From: Synergistaceae bacterium
GTDB taxonomy: Bacteria > Synergistota > Synergistia > Synergistales > Aminobacteriaceae
DNA: 44,965 nucleotides
Reading direction: 5' to 3'
Assembly (NCBI GenBank): GCA_009783355.1
Contig: WRHH01000019.1
Span: 1 to 44,965 of the forward strand
A program made the translations under genes and the position numbers. Under the pieces are notes generated by a model. The model saw nothing but the letters and a program-made list of their open reading frames with translations. It did not search any database and was not told where the DNA came from. Below are positions 36,481 through 43,832 of this stretch, one piece after another (position 1 is the stretch's first letter; every line of letters starts with the position of its first letter).

Positions 36481-37839
36481 ATGTTTTTATCAAAATATGA
36501 CGGCTATTTAAAATCAGCAGATTTTCTTAACCTTCTTATGATTGATATCAGTGGCAATATCCGTGTTGTCACTCTTCCCAAAGGATATGTCAGCGAGAAA
36601 ATCCTTATGGATGGAATAGGTTTTGATGCTTCAAATTATGGATATGCAAAGGTGAGCAATTCTGATATGGTTGCTATTCCGGATATGTCGACCGCTTTCA
36701 TTGAGGAGCGCGGTGATTTCAGGAATGTACACGTTTTTTGTGATGTCGTTTCGGCAGATGATAACCGGTCTATGTTTGCTCATTATCCACGTAACATTAC
36801 GCGCGCAGCTTGCGATTATCTCAGAAGCTGCTCCGTTGCCGACGATGTTAAAATGCTGGTTGAGATTGAGTTTTACGTTTTTGATTCCGTTCAGTATTCA
36901 ACTGACTATAACCATTCCTGTTACAGCGTGGAAAGCCGTGAAGGACTTGGCGATAGCAACAACACCGAGCCGCGTTTTGGCTTATTGAAGGGATACCATC
37001 GCCTTTCTCCGCAGGATAAATATCGTGATTTTCGCGATCGAAGCGTGTCGCTAATGGAAGCTGTGGGAATACCTGTAAAATATCATCATCACGAAGTGGC
37101 GGCTTCTCAACTTGAAGTCGAGCTTGATTTTTTAAGCATCGTTGAAGCAGGGGACAAAGTTTGTCTTGCAAAGTGGATACTCAGGTCAGTAGCGGAAGAA
37201 ATGGGATTATCGGTTACATTCATGCCAAAGCCGCTCAACAACATGTCAGGGAGCAGCGTTCACGTGCATCAATTCCTTGAAAAGGACGGTAAATCGATAT
37301 TCCCGGGGGACGAGATGTTTAACCTTTCCAAAGAAGCGCTTTCATATACTTCCGGATTACTTGAGCACAGCCTGACAGGAAGCTTACTGGCATTCACCAA
37401 TCCAAGCACGAACAGTTACCGCCGTTTGGTGCCGGGGTTCGAGGCGCCCATAAGCGCAAATTTCGCGAGAGGCTCCCGCTGCGCCGCAGTTCGCATTCCC
37501 AGTTATGTAAAAAAAGATGCCACCCGCATTGAATATCGTACGGGCGACGCGACAGCCAACATTTACTATATGCTTTCAGCGATGGTAATGGCAGGAGTTG
37601 ACGGAATTATGCGCTCAGCCGATCCCATTGCTCAAGGGTTCAACAGTCCTGAGATACTTGAGGATAAAATTTTTCCGCTAAATCTCAACACGGTTCTTGA
37701 TAGATTATCAGAGGATAACGCATATCTTGCGCCGGTATTCCCGAAAGAACTTATCGACTTATGGATAAAAATCAAGCGCGAAGAAGCGCAATATGTTTAC
37801 AACGCGCCAACGCCGCAGGAGTATGAGTTGTATTTTTGA
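36481..37839 (+). CDS. glnA: Glutamine synthetase, type I
   Basis: A 452-residue GSI-type enzyme. MLVEIEFYVFDS carries the first metal-binding glutamate, MSGSSVHVHQFL is the ammonium/ATP motif (usually NGSGMHxHQS, here with Ser-Ser-Val), and NSYRRLVPGFEAP is the conserved ATP-binding loop. RIPSYVKKDATRIEYRTGDA closes the active site. It makes glutamine from glutamate, ammonia and ATP. No adenylylation tyrosine region is seen, suggesting the GSI-alpha form regulated by feedback. It appears complete and stands alone. A heptamer array begins two bases after its stop codon. Confidence 0.92.
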   Translation: MFLSKYDGYLKSADFLNLLMIDISGNIRVVTLPKGYVSEKILMDGIGFDASNYGYAKVSNSDMVAIPDMSTAFIEERGDFRNVHVFCDVVSADDNRSMFAHYPRNITRAACDYLRSCSVADDVKMLVEIEFYVFDSVQYSTDYNHSCYSVESREGLGDSNNTEPRFGLLKGYHRLSPQDKYRDFRDRSVSLMEAVGIPVKYHHHEVAASQLEVELDFLSIVEAGDKVCLAKWILRSVAEEMGLSVTFMPKPLNNMSGSSVHVHQFLEKDGKSIFPGDEMFNLSKEALSYTSGLLEHSLTGSLLAFTNPSTNSYRRLVPGFEAPISANFARGSRCAAVRIPSYVKKDATRIEYRTGDATANIYYMLSAMVMAGVDGIMRSADPIAQGFNSPEILEDKIFPLNLNTVLDRLSEDNAYLAPVFPKELIDLWIKIKREEAQYVYNAPTPQEYELYF

Positions 37840-37841
37840 TT

Positions 37842-37865
37842 AGTGGCGAGTGGCGAGTGGCGAGT
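37842..37865. repeat. Heptamer array (AGTGGCG, 3 copies)
   Basis: Three copies and part of a fourth begin right after the glnA stop codon. The following 70 bases are low-complexity (ACAAAAGC-type repeats). The rest of the 37840-38174 gap holds no gene that I can support. Confidence 0.85.
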
Positions 37866-38086
37866 AAAAGACAAAAGCAAAAGACAAAAGCGAAAGACAT
37901 TTACCACAAACAAAAACGAACTACACGAACAAAAGACTTTAAATTGCCCAAAGTAGCTTTGTAGGCGGCAGAAAGGCAATTCGGAACGGAATTAAAAACA
38001 AACATTAACCGCGAACCACACGAAATACGCGAAAAAGACATGTATGTAGATAACGCAAAAAGGTTTTTTCAACAGAATATAAGCGG

Positions 38087-38126
38087 CTTCGCATCTCAGG
38101 TGAATTTGATGCGAAGTCACTTTTTA
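38087..38126 (+). terminator. Probable intrinsic terminator
   Basis: CTTCGCATC and GATGCGAAG form a 9-bp stem with a 12-base loop, followed by TCACTTTTTAT. It lies some 250 bases after glnA. The loop is large, so strength is uncertain. Confidence 0.45.
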
Positions 38127-38174
38127 TAACCTGTAGCCATCATTGTAAGTTACAGCGCCTACTCGTTATTCAAA

Positions 38175-38588
38175 TCAGCATCCCGTAGGGATGCATCTTT
38201 TGGTAGAAAGCGTTGTCATTAATTTTTTGCATCCCGTAGGGATGCATCTTTTATCGTAAAATATTTTCCTCTCATCTTCCTCTTTAGGTACGCTGTCAAA
38301 TACTTTAAAGAGCTCTGTATTATCACCAACCATGTAATAAACTTTCTCAGACAGCTCTTGGTATATAATAAATTCCTTATCAAACCTTGCTTTGCTGATA
38401 TAGTTCTTTTTGTCTAAAGTTGCTATATACTTTTCCAGTTCTTTGTTGAGTTTCAGTTCATATTTTTTCTGAAGCCTTTCTGCAATAGTATTTCCTGCTA
38501 GTTTAACGAAACAAACAAAAACTACGCCAATACCTCCAGAGCTTGCAAAAACCAAGGAAGCTATTTTACATATGTCGCCCCACGTCAA
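38175..38588 (-). CDS. Truncated hypothetical membrane protein
   Basis: 137 residues from a TTG at 38588 (GGAGGA ahead). One membrane segment (about 8-30) is followed by a charged, coiled-coil-like helix (LQKKYELKLNKELEKYIATL). KARFDKEFIIYQELSEKVYY is a block I have seen in longer (about 200-residue) proteins of unknown role. After about residue 110 the sequence becomes KRCIPTGC twice, encoded by the two 17-bp palindromes, and ends. I read this as a gene whose 3' end was replaced by palindromic repeats. It starts about 30 bases after the broken PIN gene on the same strand. Confidence 0.5.
   Translation of the reverse strand: MTWGDICKIASLVFASSGGIGVVFVCFVKLAGNTIAERLQKKYELKLNKELEKYIATLDKKNYISKARFDKEFIIYQELSEKVYYMVGDNTELFKVFDSVPKEEDERKIFYDKRCIPTGCKKLMTTLSTKRCIPTGC
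38178..38245. repeat. Two copies of a 17-bp palindrome
   Basis: GCATCCCGTAGGGATGC occurs at 38178-38194 and 38229-38245, each followed by ATCTTTT. Arms are 7 bp with a three-base centre. Both copies lie in the 3' end of a minus-strand gene, where they encode repeated RCIPTGC peptides. Confidence 0.85.
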
Positions 38589-38617
38589 ATCAATTCCTCC
38601 ATTTCATGGATTTGAAT

Positions 38618-38746
38618 TTAAAAATGTTGATACGGAATTACCGATGCCTTCGAAAAAGCATTAAACGGCGTGCCTTCAAATTTATACATAGCGGAAAATA
38701 GTACATTTGTATCAAGCATAACTCGTCTTGAGGCATAATTCATCAT
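38618..38746 (-). pseudogene. VapC-like PIN-domain toxin, truncated
   Basis: A 42-codon frame starting at ATG 38746 overlaps the antitoxin stop by four bases (ATGA), the classical arrangement. It reads VMLDTNVLFSAMYKFEGTPF, then NAFSKAS. The first PIN aspartate in LDTNVL is present. It stops at TAA 38618, whereas PIN toxins are about 130 residues, so the remaining acidic catalytic residues are missing. The toxin cannot be an active RNase. The neighbouring antitoxin is therefore an orphan. Confidence 0.65.
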
Positions 38747-39015
38747 AGACCTTCAAACTCTGCGCGTACTTCGCGGCAGAGTTCAATAATATCTTCCTCG
38801 CTTTGAATTCCTGCTTTTTCCCATTCTCCTACCATTTCTTTTTGCAATGTGCGCATTGCGTAGATGTTTGCGTTCATCACAATAGCATAATCACCCTCGC
38901 AAATAAATGTGACTCGATCACCTTCAGCTACTTTCAATAAGTTACGGATTTCTTTCGGAATTGTGACTTGTCCTTTTGACATGACTTTAGCGTTATCGAT
39001 CATTGGGATACTCAT
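38743..39015 (-). CDS. AbrB/MazE-fold antitoxin, orphaned
   Basis: A 90-residue protein with the swapped-hairpin AbrB domain at the N-terminus: NAKVMSKGQVTIPKEIRNLL, then VAEGDRVTFICEGDYAIVMN. The C-terminal half is helical and acidic (KAGIQSEEDIIELCREVRAE), as in antitoxins that bind a toxin groove. AAAGGAG precedes the ATG. It would bind its own promoter and neutralise the PIN protein encoded next. Because that partner is truncated, it may now act only as a DNA-binding regulator or be a relic. Confidence 0.85.
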   Translation of the reverse strand: MSIPMIDNAKVMSKGQVTIPKEIRNLLKVAEGDRVTFICEGDYAIVMNANIYAMRTLQKEMVGEWEKAGIQSEEDIIELCREVRAEFEGL

Positions 39016-39220
39016 AGTATTTACTCCTTTTTCAAAATGGGATTTATCCTGCTTTTCCTACTTGCTGTTATACATGATTTTAACAGAAATATGATATATT
39101 AAAAGAACTTTTAAGTGTTGGCAATCCGGTAGAACGAAAGTTTCGGTTATAATAACTCAAGTAAATTTAAAGGTTAAGCACTATTTTCGCTTCCACCGTA
39201 GTACGGAAAGGATAAAAAAT

Positions 39221-39865
39221 TTGAAACAGAATAGCATTCAACATAAACGAGAACTTTTTATTGCTTTTGAGGGTATTGATGGAAGCGGTAAAAGCACTCA
39301 AATACGCAGGCTTGCCGCGAGGCTCAGTTCACTTGGGCATGAGTGTTACGAGACTGCCGAACCGACTGACGGCCCTGTCGGCTTGATTATTCGTCAAATT
39401 ATGGCGCATAAAATTAAAGCTGACAATAGAGTTATTGCCGGCCTATTTGTCGCAGACAGGTTGGATCACCTTACAAACGAAATTAACGGCATTGCAAATA
39501 TGGTTAAAAATGGGATTACAGTCTTGACGGATAGATATTATCTTTCATCATACGCCTATCAGGGAGTTTTTGTGCCCATGAGTTGGGTTATTGAAGCAAA
39601 TTCATTAAGCGCGGCGATTTTGCGCCCGTCGCTGAATATTTTTATCGACGTCGACCCTGAGATAGCCGCAAGACGTGTCAAAGACAGAAGTCACGCTGAA
39701 TTATATGAAACCCTTGATACATTAACAAAAATAAGGGCGCAATACTTTAAAGCATTTGATGCAGTAGGCCGAGAAGAGAACATTGTTATTATTGATGGAA
39801 ACCAAAGCGCGGACAAAGTTGAATTTGACATATGGGAAAGCATAAAAAACAGTGTGAAGTGTTAA
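39221..39865 (+). CDS. tmk: Thymidylate kinase
   Basis: A 214-residue P-loop kinase. FEGIDGSGKSTQIRRLAARL holds the Walker A motif and TDRYYLSSYAYQG is the dTMP-binding motif. VADRLDHL, TAEPTDGPVG and a short LID (RVKDRSHAELYETLDT) complete the fold. It converts dTMP to dTDP. The start is a TTG with AAAGGAT eight bases ahead. No replication genes adjoin it. It converges on the AAA/nuclease gene, with a long hairpin between them. Confidence 0.92.
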   Translation: MKQNSIQHKRELFIAFEGIDGSGKSTQIRRLAARLSSLGHECYETAEPTDGPVGLIIRQIMAHKIKADNRVIAGLFVADRLDHLTNEINGIANMVKNGITVLTDRYYLSSYAYQGVFVPMSWVIEANSLSAAILRPSLNIFIDVDPEIAARRVKDRSHAELYETLDTLTKIRAQYFKAFDAVGREENIVIIDGNQSADKVEFDIWESIKNSVKC

Positions 39866-39875
39866 AAATAGTGAG

Positions 39876-39920
39876 GAGTGAGGAGTGAGCTCCTAACTAC
39901 TAACTACTAACTCCTCACTC
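39876..39920. terminator. Inverted heptamer arrays between convergent genes
   Basis: GAGTGAGGAGT (39876-39886) and ACTCCTCACTC (39910-39920) make an 11-bp stem around a CTAACTA-rich loop. The outer array AGTGAGG starts five bases after the tmk stop. The right arm encodes the stop codon of the AAA/nuclease gene. It may serve as a bidirectional transcription end. Confidence 0.5.
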
Positions 39921-41546
39921 AATCAAGTGTTCCGCGACGCGGCGCTTCTCTTTGTCTACCGCTATAGCAATCAACGTTGCTCCCTCCGTGGCGTACTTGT
40001 CCGCGTAGCCTTTTTCTCGAATCTGCTTCATGGCTTCTGCCGCCGCTTTTTTTGCAGCTTCTTTCCCTTCGGCGACCTTCAGTTCCACGACATAGCGATG
40101 ACCCGATTTCTCGGCTTCTATGTCGCTTCGGCCCCAGTAACTGTGATTTTCCGCCATTGTATTTACTCGCGACGACCAAAGCAATGTGAACAAAAGCGCG
40201 TGATAAAAGCTCTCCGCGTAAGGCGGCGGCGTGAAACTGTCTTTTTTCTCCTGCATCGCAATATACTTTCGCTCCTCGCGCTCATAAATGTCATATGGCA
40301 GGTTCGCGAGCAATGAATTATATATTTTTATCAACTCTTCGGGTTGTCCGCTGCCGAGCGCCGCTTCCAAGTTGTTCCGTGCAGCGCTGATGCCTGCAAT
40401 TTCATATTTACCATACAAAAAGAGGTTTGATACCGAGGAAAGCACTTCGTTGTTCGGGTAATCCAAAATAAGATTGTTTCCTTTGCGTTCCCTCACAGAA
40501 AGATAGCCGCTTTGAAAAAGGAAGCTTTCCGGTGATGCAAGCTCAATTTCCGCGACCGACGTAAAATCTTCGGACACCTCTAAGCCCCGGAAGTTCTCGG
40601 CCTCCAGGTCGTGCCGCTTGACGTACTTGACCAACACGGACGGCGTTCCAGACTCAAACCAATAGTTTTTGAACTTCATTTCGTTAAAAAAGTTCAATAC
40701 TGAAAAAGGATTGTAGAGCCTTGTTTTGCCGTCGAACGAAAAGCCGTCGTAGTGTTCCCGTATTTCAGCGTTTAAGCTTTCATTTGATTTACCCATGCCG
40801 GTTGCCGTATCGCCGATATGGGCGTCAAAACAGTTCAGCAGTTCCTCTTCCGTGTAGCCCAGCATTGCCGCGTACCTGTCGTTCATGGAGATATCTATAA
40901 GGTTATTCATCGCGGAAAAAACTCCAACTTTTGAAAACTTACTGATTCCGGTGATGAATACAAAGCACAAGTGTCTGTCTGCAGCTTTTATACGGACGTA
41001 AAAGTTTCTCAGAATATCGCGTACAGCTTCCGCTTTTTCAATGTCTTGAATGCTGTCGAGGATGGGTTTATCGTACTCGTCCACAAGAATAGCGACAGTA
41101 GCGCCGTATTTCTGCGCCGCGCGGTACAACAAATTGTAAAGAGCATCACCGGGCAGAGCTGTTTCGAGATTAATACCAAACCTGTCGGAGTTTTCCCTAA
41201 TTTGATCAAGAATTGAAGAACGCAGAGCGTCCAGCCCCATGTCTGTAGTAAGGTTACTCATATCCAGCCTAATAACCGGATGAGGTTTATATTCTGGCCT
41301 ATCGAAAAATTCCGAGGCGTACAACCCTTCGAAGAGTTCGCGTTTCCCCGAGAAGATTGCATCGAATGTGGATATGGTGAGAGATTTTCCGAACCTTCGG
41401 GGGCGCGAAAGAAAATAAACGCTGCCTCTGTCGATTAGATCAATCAAGTACCGTGTCTTATCGACATAGAGATATCCGCCTTCCCGTAATTTTTCAAATG
41501 TTTGAATACCTATCGGCAGCTTCGTTTTCGCTTTTACCAAATCCAT
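39915..41546 (-). CDS. AAA-ATPase-like / PD-(D/E)XK nuclease-like protein
   Basis: A 543-residue protein with an N-terminal AAA-ATPase-like domain (PF09820-type) beginning KLPIGIQTFEKLREGGYLYV and containing the P-loop FLSRPRRFGKSLTIS and a Walker B-like AILVDEYDKPIL. The C-terminal part has the PD-(D/E)XK-like pattern, with Asp in GRSDIEAEK and Glu-Leu-Lys in RYVVELKVAEG (about 490-525). Multicopy families of this kind are common in gut anaerobes and their role is unknown. The gene looks complete. Its stop codon lies in a heptamer array. Confidence 0.85.
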   Translation of the reverse strand: MDLVKAKTKLPIGIQTFEKLREGGYLYVDKTRYLIDLIDRGSVYFLSRPRRFGKSLTISTFDAIFSGKRELFEGLYASEFFDRPEYKPHPVIRLDMSNLTTDMGLDALRSSILDQIRENSDRFGINLETALPGDALYNLLYRAAQKYGATVAILVDEYDKPILDSIQDIEKAEAVRDILRNFYVRIKAADRHLCFVFITGISKFSKVGVFSAMNNLIDISMNDRYAAMLGYTEEELLNCFDAHIGDTATGMGKSNESLNAEIREHYDGFSFDGKTRLYNPFSVLNFFNEMKFKNYWFESGTPSVLVKYVKRHDLEAENFRGLEVSEDFTSVAEIELASPESFLFQSGYLSVRERKGNNLILDYPNNEVLSSVSNLFLYGKYEIAGISAARNNLEAALGSGQPEELIKIYNSLLANLPYDIYEREERKYIAMQEKKDSFTPPPYAESFYHALLFTLLWSSRVNTMAENHSYWGRSDIEAEKSGHRYVVELKVAEGKEAAKKAAAEAMKQIREKGYADKYATEGATLIAIAVDKEKRRVAEHLIE

Positions 41547-41679
41547 TATGTCCTCCTTGCGGCTTTGAACACACTATAAGTTTCCATCAAACCCAAATAT
41601 ATCCTCCCATGAGATTTTATCACACCTCTATGACCATTCACGCAACTCGCAACAGTTTAGCGACCCGAAGTTTTTGGCA

Positions 41680-41710
41680 CGGGTCGCCGAGGGCTGCGAC
41701 CCCTACAGCC
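41680..41710 (+). repeat. REP-like hairpin with CCTAC tail
   Basis: GGGTCGC and GCGACCC arms around eight bases are followed by CTAC. This is the exact reverse complement of the element at 28809-28839. The 41547-41852 gap holds this and one more hairpin and no gene that I can support. Confidence 0.75.
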
Positions 41711-41741
41711 TTATCTTTGGCAAACCAAGGTTTTTGGCAAC

Positions 41742-41767
41742 GGGGCGCCCACGGGTGCGCCCCCTAC
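41742..41767 (+). repeat. REP-like hairpin with CCTAC tail
   Basis: GGGGCGC and GCGCCCC are 7-bp arms around eight bases, followed by CCTAC. A TTTTTGGCA-type lead-in precedes both this and the element at 41680, so the two are probably a diverged tandem pair. Confidence 0.65.
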
Positions 41768-41852
41768 CTGTTAAACCTTTTATGTTGCCCAAACATCCGA
41801 ATCTTTTGCTTTTGTCTTTTCATTGAACATTGTGCATTGTGCATTACTTTTA

Positions 41853-43298
41853 TTAAAGGCTGTCGCCGAAATCTGCGCGGAATTTCGCCGCAAGTTTCTC
41901 CTGCCAGTCTGAGTTCGCCTCCAATTTTCCGTTAAAGAACCGCAGAATTTTTGGTTCAAACAACCATTTCAGACCGCCAATCAGGTTCCTGTTCTCGAAG
42001 AGCCAGTGTATGCGATCAACCGCGTATTTAATCTGTGACATTGTGAAAACTCTTCTTGGCAGAGCAAGGCGTAATAACTCAACTTCAGCAAGGTGTTCGT
42101 TTCCGTCTTTGTCGCGTTCTTCCGATAACGTGCCGCGTTCCATTCCTCTGACGCTGCCTGCTATGAACACTGCGGCCGCAAGTGTTCCCGCCGGATACTC
42201 CGTCTGTTTTACGTGCGGAATGAACTCCCTTGCGTTCAAGTGGCATCCCAATCCGCCTGCGGGCGTGACGACCGGTATTTTACGTCGTACCAACTCTTGT
42301 ACCATAAATTCAATGAATTCCGGCCCGTGTTTTATCATATCGAAGTCCATTGTCTCATCAAGGCCGACTGCCATTGCCTCAATCTCACGGATGGACATCC
42401 CGCCGTATGTAAGGAACCCTTCAAAAAGCGGCACAAGCTCTTGCATTTGTTCAAGAAATTTTGTATCGGAGGTTAACATAAGCCCTCCTCTTACGCATCC
42501 GAGTTTACGCGCTGAGAAATAGATAATGTCGCTGAGATCTGATATTTCCATTGTGATATCCTCTATGGACTTATTTTTTTCCGCTTCCTCGCGCGTTTTT
42601 ATGAAGTACAGGTTATCTGCAAGAAGCGACGCGTCGAGCACGAGCGGAACATCGTGCTCTGCGCATATAGCTTTTACCTCTCTCAAATTCTGAAGCGACC
42701 ACGGCTGCCCTCCGATTAGGTTTGTTCCCGCCTCCATGCGTACAAATGGAACCTTTCCTTTTTCCTTTTCAAGAAGATTTTTAAGAGCCTCAGTATCCAT
42801 ATTTCCTTTGAATGGGTTGGCGCTGTTCAAATTCATGGCTTCTTTTAGATAAAGCTCCGCAACGCTCCCCCCGTTAATGACTATATGCGCTTTTGTTGTT
42901 GTGAAGTGATAGTTCATAGGAACTATATCTCCCGGTTTAACAAACATCCTTGCCAATATATTTTCCGCCGCGCGCCCCTGATGGGCAGGGAGTATGAATT
43001 CCTTCCCGAAGATCCTTCTTGCGGTATTCTCAAGCTTTGTGAAACTTTTTGACCCCGCGTAGCTATCGTCGCTCTGCATCATGGCCGCCAGCTGGTTATC
43101 GCTCATAGCGTTGACTCCGCTATCGGACAGCATATCGAGGAAAATATTTTCATTTTTCAGCAGGAACGTGTTGTTTCCCGCTTTCTTAATGGCGGACAAG
43201 CGCTCTTCAATAGGCTCAAGATTTAGTTTTTGTACTATCCTTACCTTGTGCATCTCCAGTGGGAATGATTCTCCAAAAAAACTTATGTTTCCGTTCAT
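41853..43298 (-). CDS. PLP-dependent beta-eliminating lyase, tyrosine phenol-lyase-like
   Basis: A 481-residue fold-type I PLP enzyme of the tryptophanase/tyrosine phenol-lyase family. The PLP lysine is Lys265 in FSARKLGC and the pyridine-binding Asp is Asp222 in LVLDAS. Compared from memory with the two characterised enzymes, it resembles tyrosine phenol-lyase: SDSGVNAMSD, Thr133 in YHFTTTKAH (tryptophanases have Asp), and Arg388 in GMERG, matching the substrate-phenol Arg381 (tryptophanases have a hydrophobic residue). Differences are Leu225 where both families have a PLP-contacting Arg, and Arg-Lys-Leu instead of Lys-Lys-Asp at the lysine motif. The reaction would be tyrosine to phenol, pyruvate and ammonia, or reverse. 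AAGGAG precedes the ATG. A tyrosine-rich leader and terminator control it. Confidence 0.85.
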   Translation of the reverse strand: MNGNISFFGESFPLEMHKVRIVQKLNLEPIEERLSAIKKAGNNTFLLKNENIFLDMLSDSGVNAMSDNQLAAMMQSDDSYAGSKSFTKLENTARRIFGKEFILPAHQGRAAENILARMFVKPGDIVPMNYHFTTTKAHIVINGGSVAELYLKEAMNLNSANPFKGNMDTEALKNLLEKEKGKVPFVRMEAGTNLIGGQPWSLQNLREVKAICAEHDVPLVLDASLLADNLYFIKTREEAEKNKSIEDITMEISDLSDIIYFSARKLGCVRGGLMLTSDTKFLEQMQELVPLFEGFLTYGGMSIREIEAMAVGLDETMDFDMIKHGPEFIEFMVQELVRRKIPVVTPAGGLGCHLNAREFIPHVKQTEYPAGTLAAAVFIAGSVRGMERGTLSEERDKDGNEHLAEVELLRLALPRRVFTMSQIKYAVDRIHWLFENRNLIGGLKWLFEPKILRFFNGKLEANSDWQEKLAAKFRADFGDSL

Positions 43299-43389
43299 AA
43301 TTACTACATCTCCTTATTATTTATATTTAAATTTATTTGTGCTTTTACAAGTCAGGTTTCCCTGGCGTATAAACCTAAGAAATTAAGCC

Positions 43390-43432
43390 AAAAAAAAGAG
43401 CCCCTTACTGTTTTAGTAAAGGGCTCTTTTTT
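43390..43432 (-). terminator. Intrinsic terminator in the lyase leader
   Basis: On the minus strand, AAAAAAGAGCCCTTTACT and AGTAAGGGGCTCTTTTTT form an 18-bp stem (one G-U pair) with a five-base loop, ending in eight T. It lies between the promoter (43615-43644) and the lyase start (43298), about 90 bases before the start codon, so it acts as an attenuator. It is symmetric and would also end plus-strand transcripts. Confidence 0.9.
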
Positions 43433-43520
43433 GATTTTAGGCTTTTGCTATTTATCCGTGCTTTCGTTTTTCGTTTACGCAGATTAATTACAAGACCGTC
43501 CTTTCAAAAAAGAACCCTCT
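43418..43520 (-). promoter_or_regulatory. Antiterminator pairing in the tyrosine leader
   Basis: The 17 bases 43520-43504 on the minus strand (AGAGGGTTCTTTTTTGA) pair without a gap with 43434-43418 (TCAAAAAAGAGCCCTTT), with two G-U pairs. The second strand contains most of the 5' arm of the terminator, so this helix and the terminator exclude each other. A ribosome waiting at the first Tyr codons would leave the first strand free and allow read-through. A ribosome further on would tend to hide it. Confidence 0.75.
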
Positions 43521-43574
43521 CTCGTAATAATAGTAATAATAAGTAAATACTGCGTTAACAAAATTTTTAAGCAA
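43488..43574 (-). CDS. Tyrosine-rich leader peptide (28 aa) of the lyase attenuator
   Basis: A short frame starts at TTG 43574, eight bases after GGAG. It reads MLKNFVNAVF, Thr, then six consecutive Tyr codons (43541-43524: TAT TAT TAC TAT TAT TAC), then ERGFFFERTVL and TAA at 43488. Such a run of one amino acid is the signature of ribosome-mediated attenuators (compare the His, Phe and Leu leader peptides of enteric operons). It is transcribed from the promoter about 35 bases upstream and precedes the intrinsic terminator. Codons 19-24, just after the Tyr run, contain the antiterminator strand. The peptide probably has no other function. Confidence 0.8.
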   Translation of the reverse strand: MLKNFVNAVFTYYYYYYERGFFFERTVL

Positions 43575-43614
43575 AGTCGTATCTCCGTTCAATATTTTTA
43601 ATTTAATGCGCTGA

Positions 43615-43644
43615 ACTATATCACACGATTCCAATTTTTGTCAA
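43615..43644 (-). promoter_or_regulatory. Promoter of the leader-lyase transcript
   Basis: Minus-strand TTGACA (43644-43639), an 18-base spacer and TATAGT (43620-43615). The start point would be near 43608, giving a leader RNA of about 310 bases before the lyase gene. Confidence 0.75.
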
Positions 43645-43760
43645 TGAGAAAGAACAGTTTTTTACTGGGATGTTGCTATAAGGAAAGCAGTTTGAAAAAC
43701 CTATAGAAAGAGCGAATTTAAAGAACCGGGCAACATTCCAGACGGGTTGGCTTCAACTGA

Positions 43761-43789
43761 TTGTCAAATACTTCAACCTCGGTTATAAT
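43761..43789 (+). promoter_or_regulatory. Promoter of the TAXI receptor gene
   Basis: TTGTCA (43761-43766), a 17-base spacer and TATAAT (43784-43789), about 44 bases before the GTG start. The direct repeat CTTCAAC flanks the -35 box on both sides and could bind a regulator. Confidence 0.75.
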
Positions 43790-43832
43790 TTAAACGGTAG
43801 TTTGTGTGGATTCTAAAGAGGAGGGATTTAAC

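Noticed and set aside
38178-38245. Two identical short palindromes with a 27-base spacing, CRISPR-like at first sight.
   Set aside because: Only two copies, both repeats and spacer lie in a coding frame, and no cas genes are present. A REP-like palindrome explains it better.
39118-39153. TTGGCA and TATAAT upstream of tmk.
   Set aside because: Spacing is 24 bases, outside the usual range, so no promoter is claimed.
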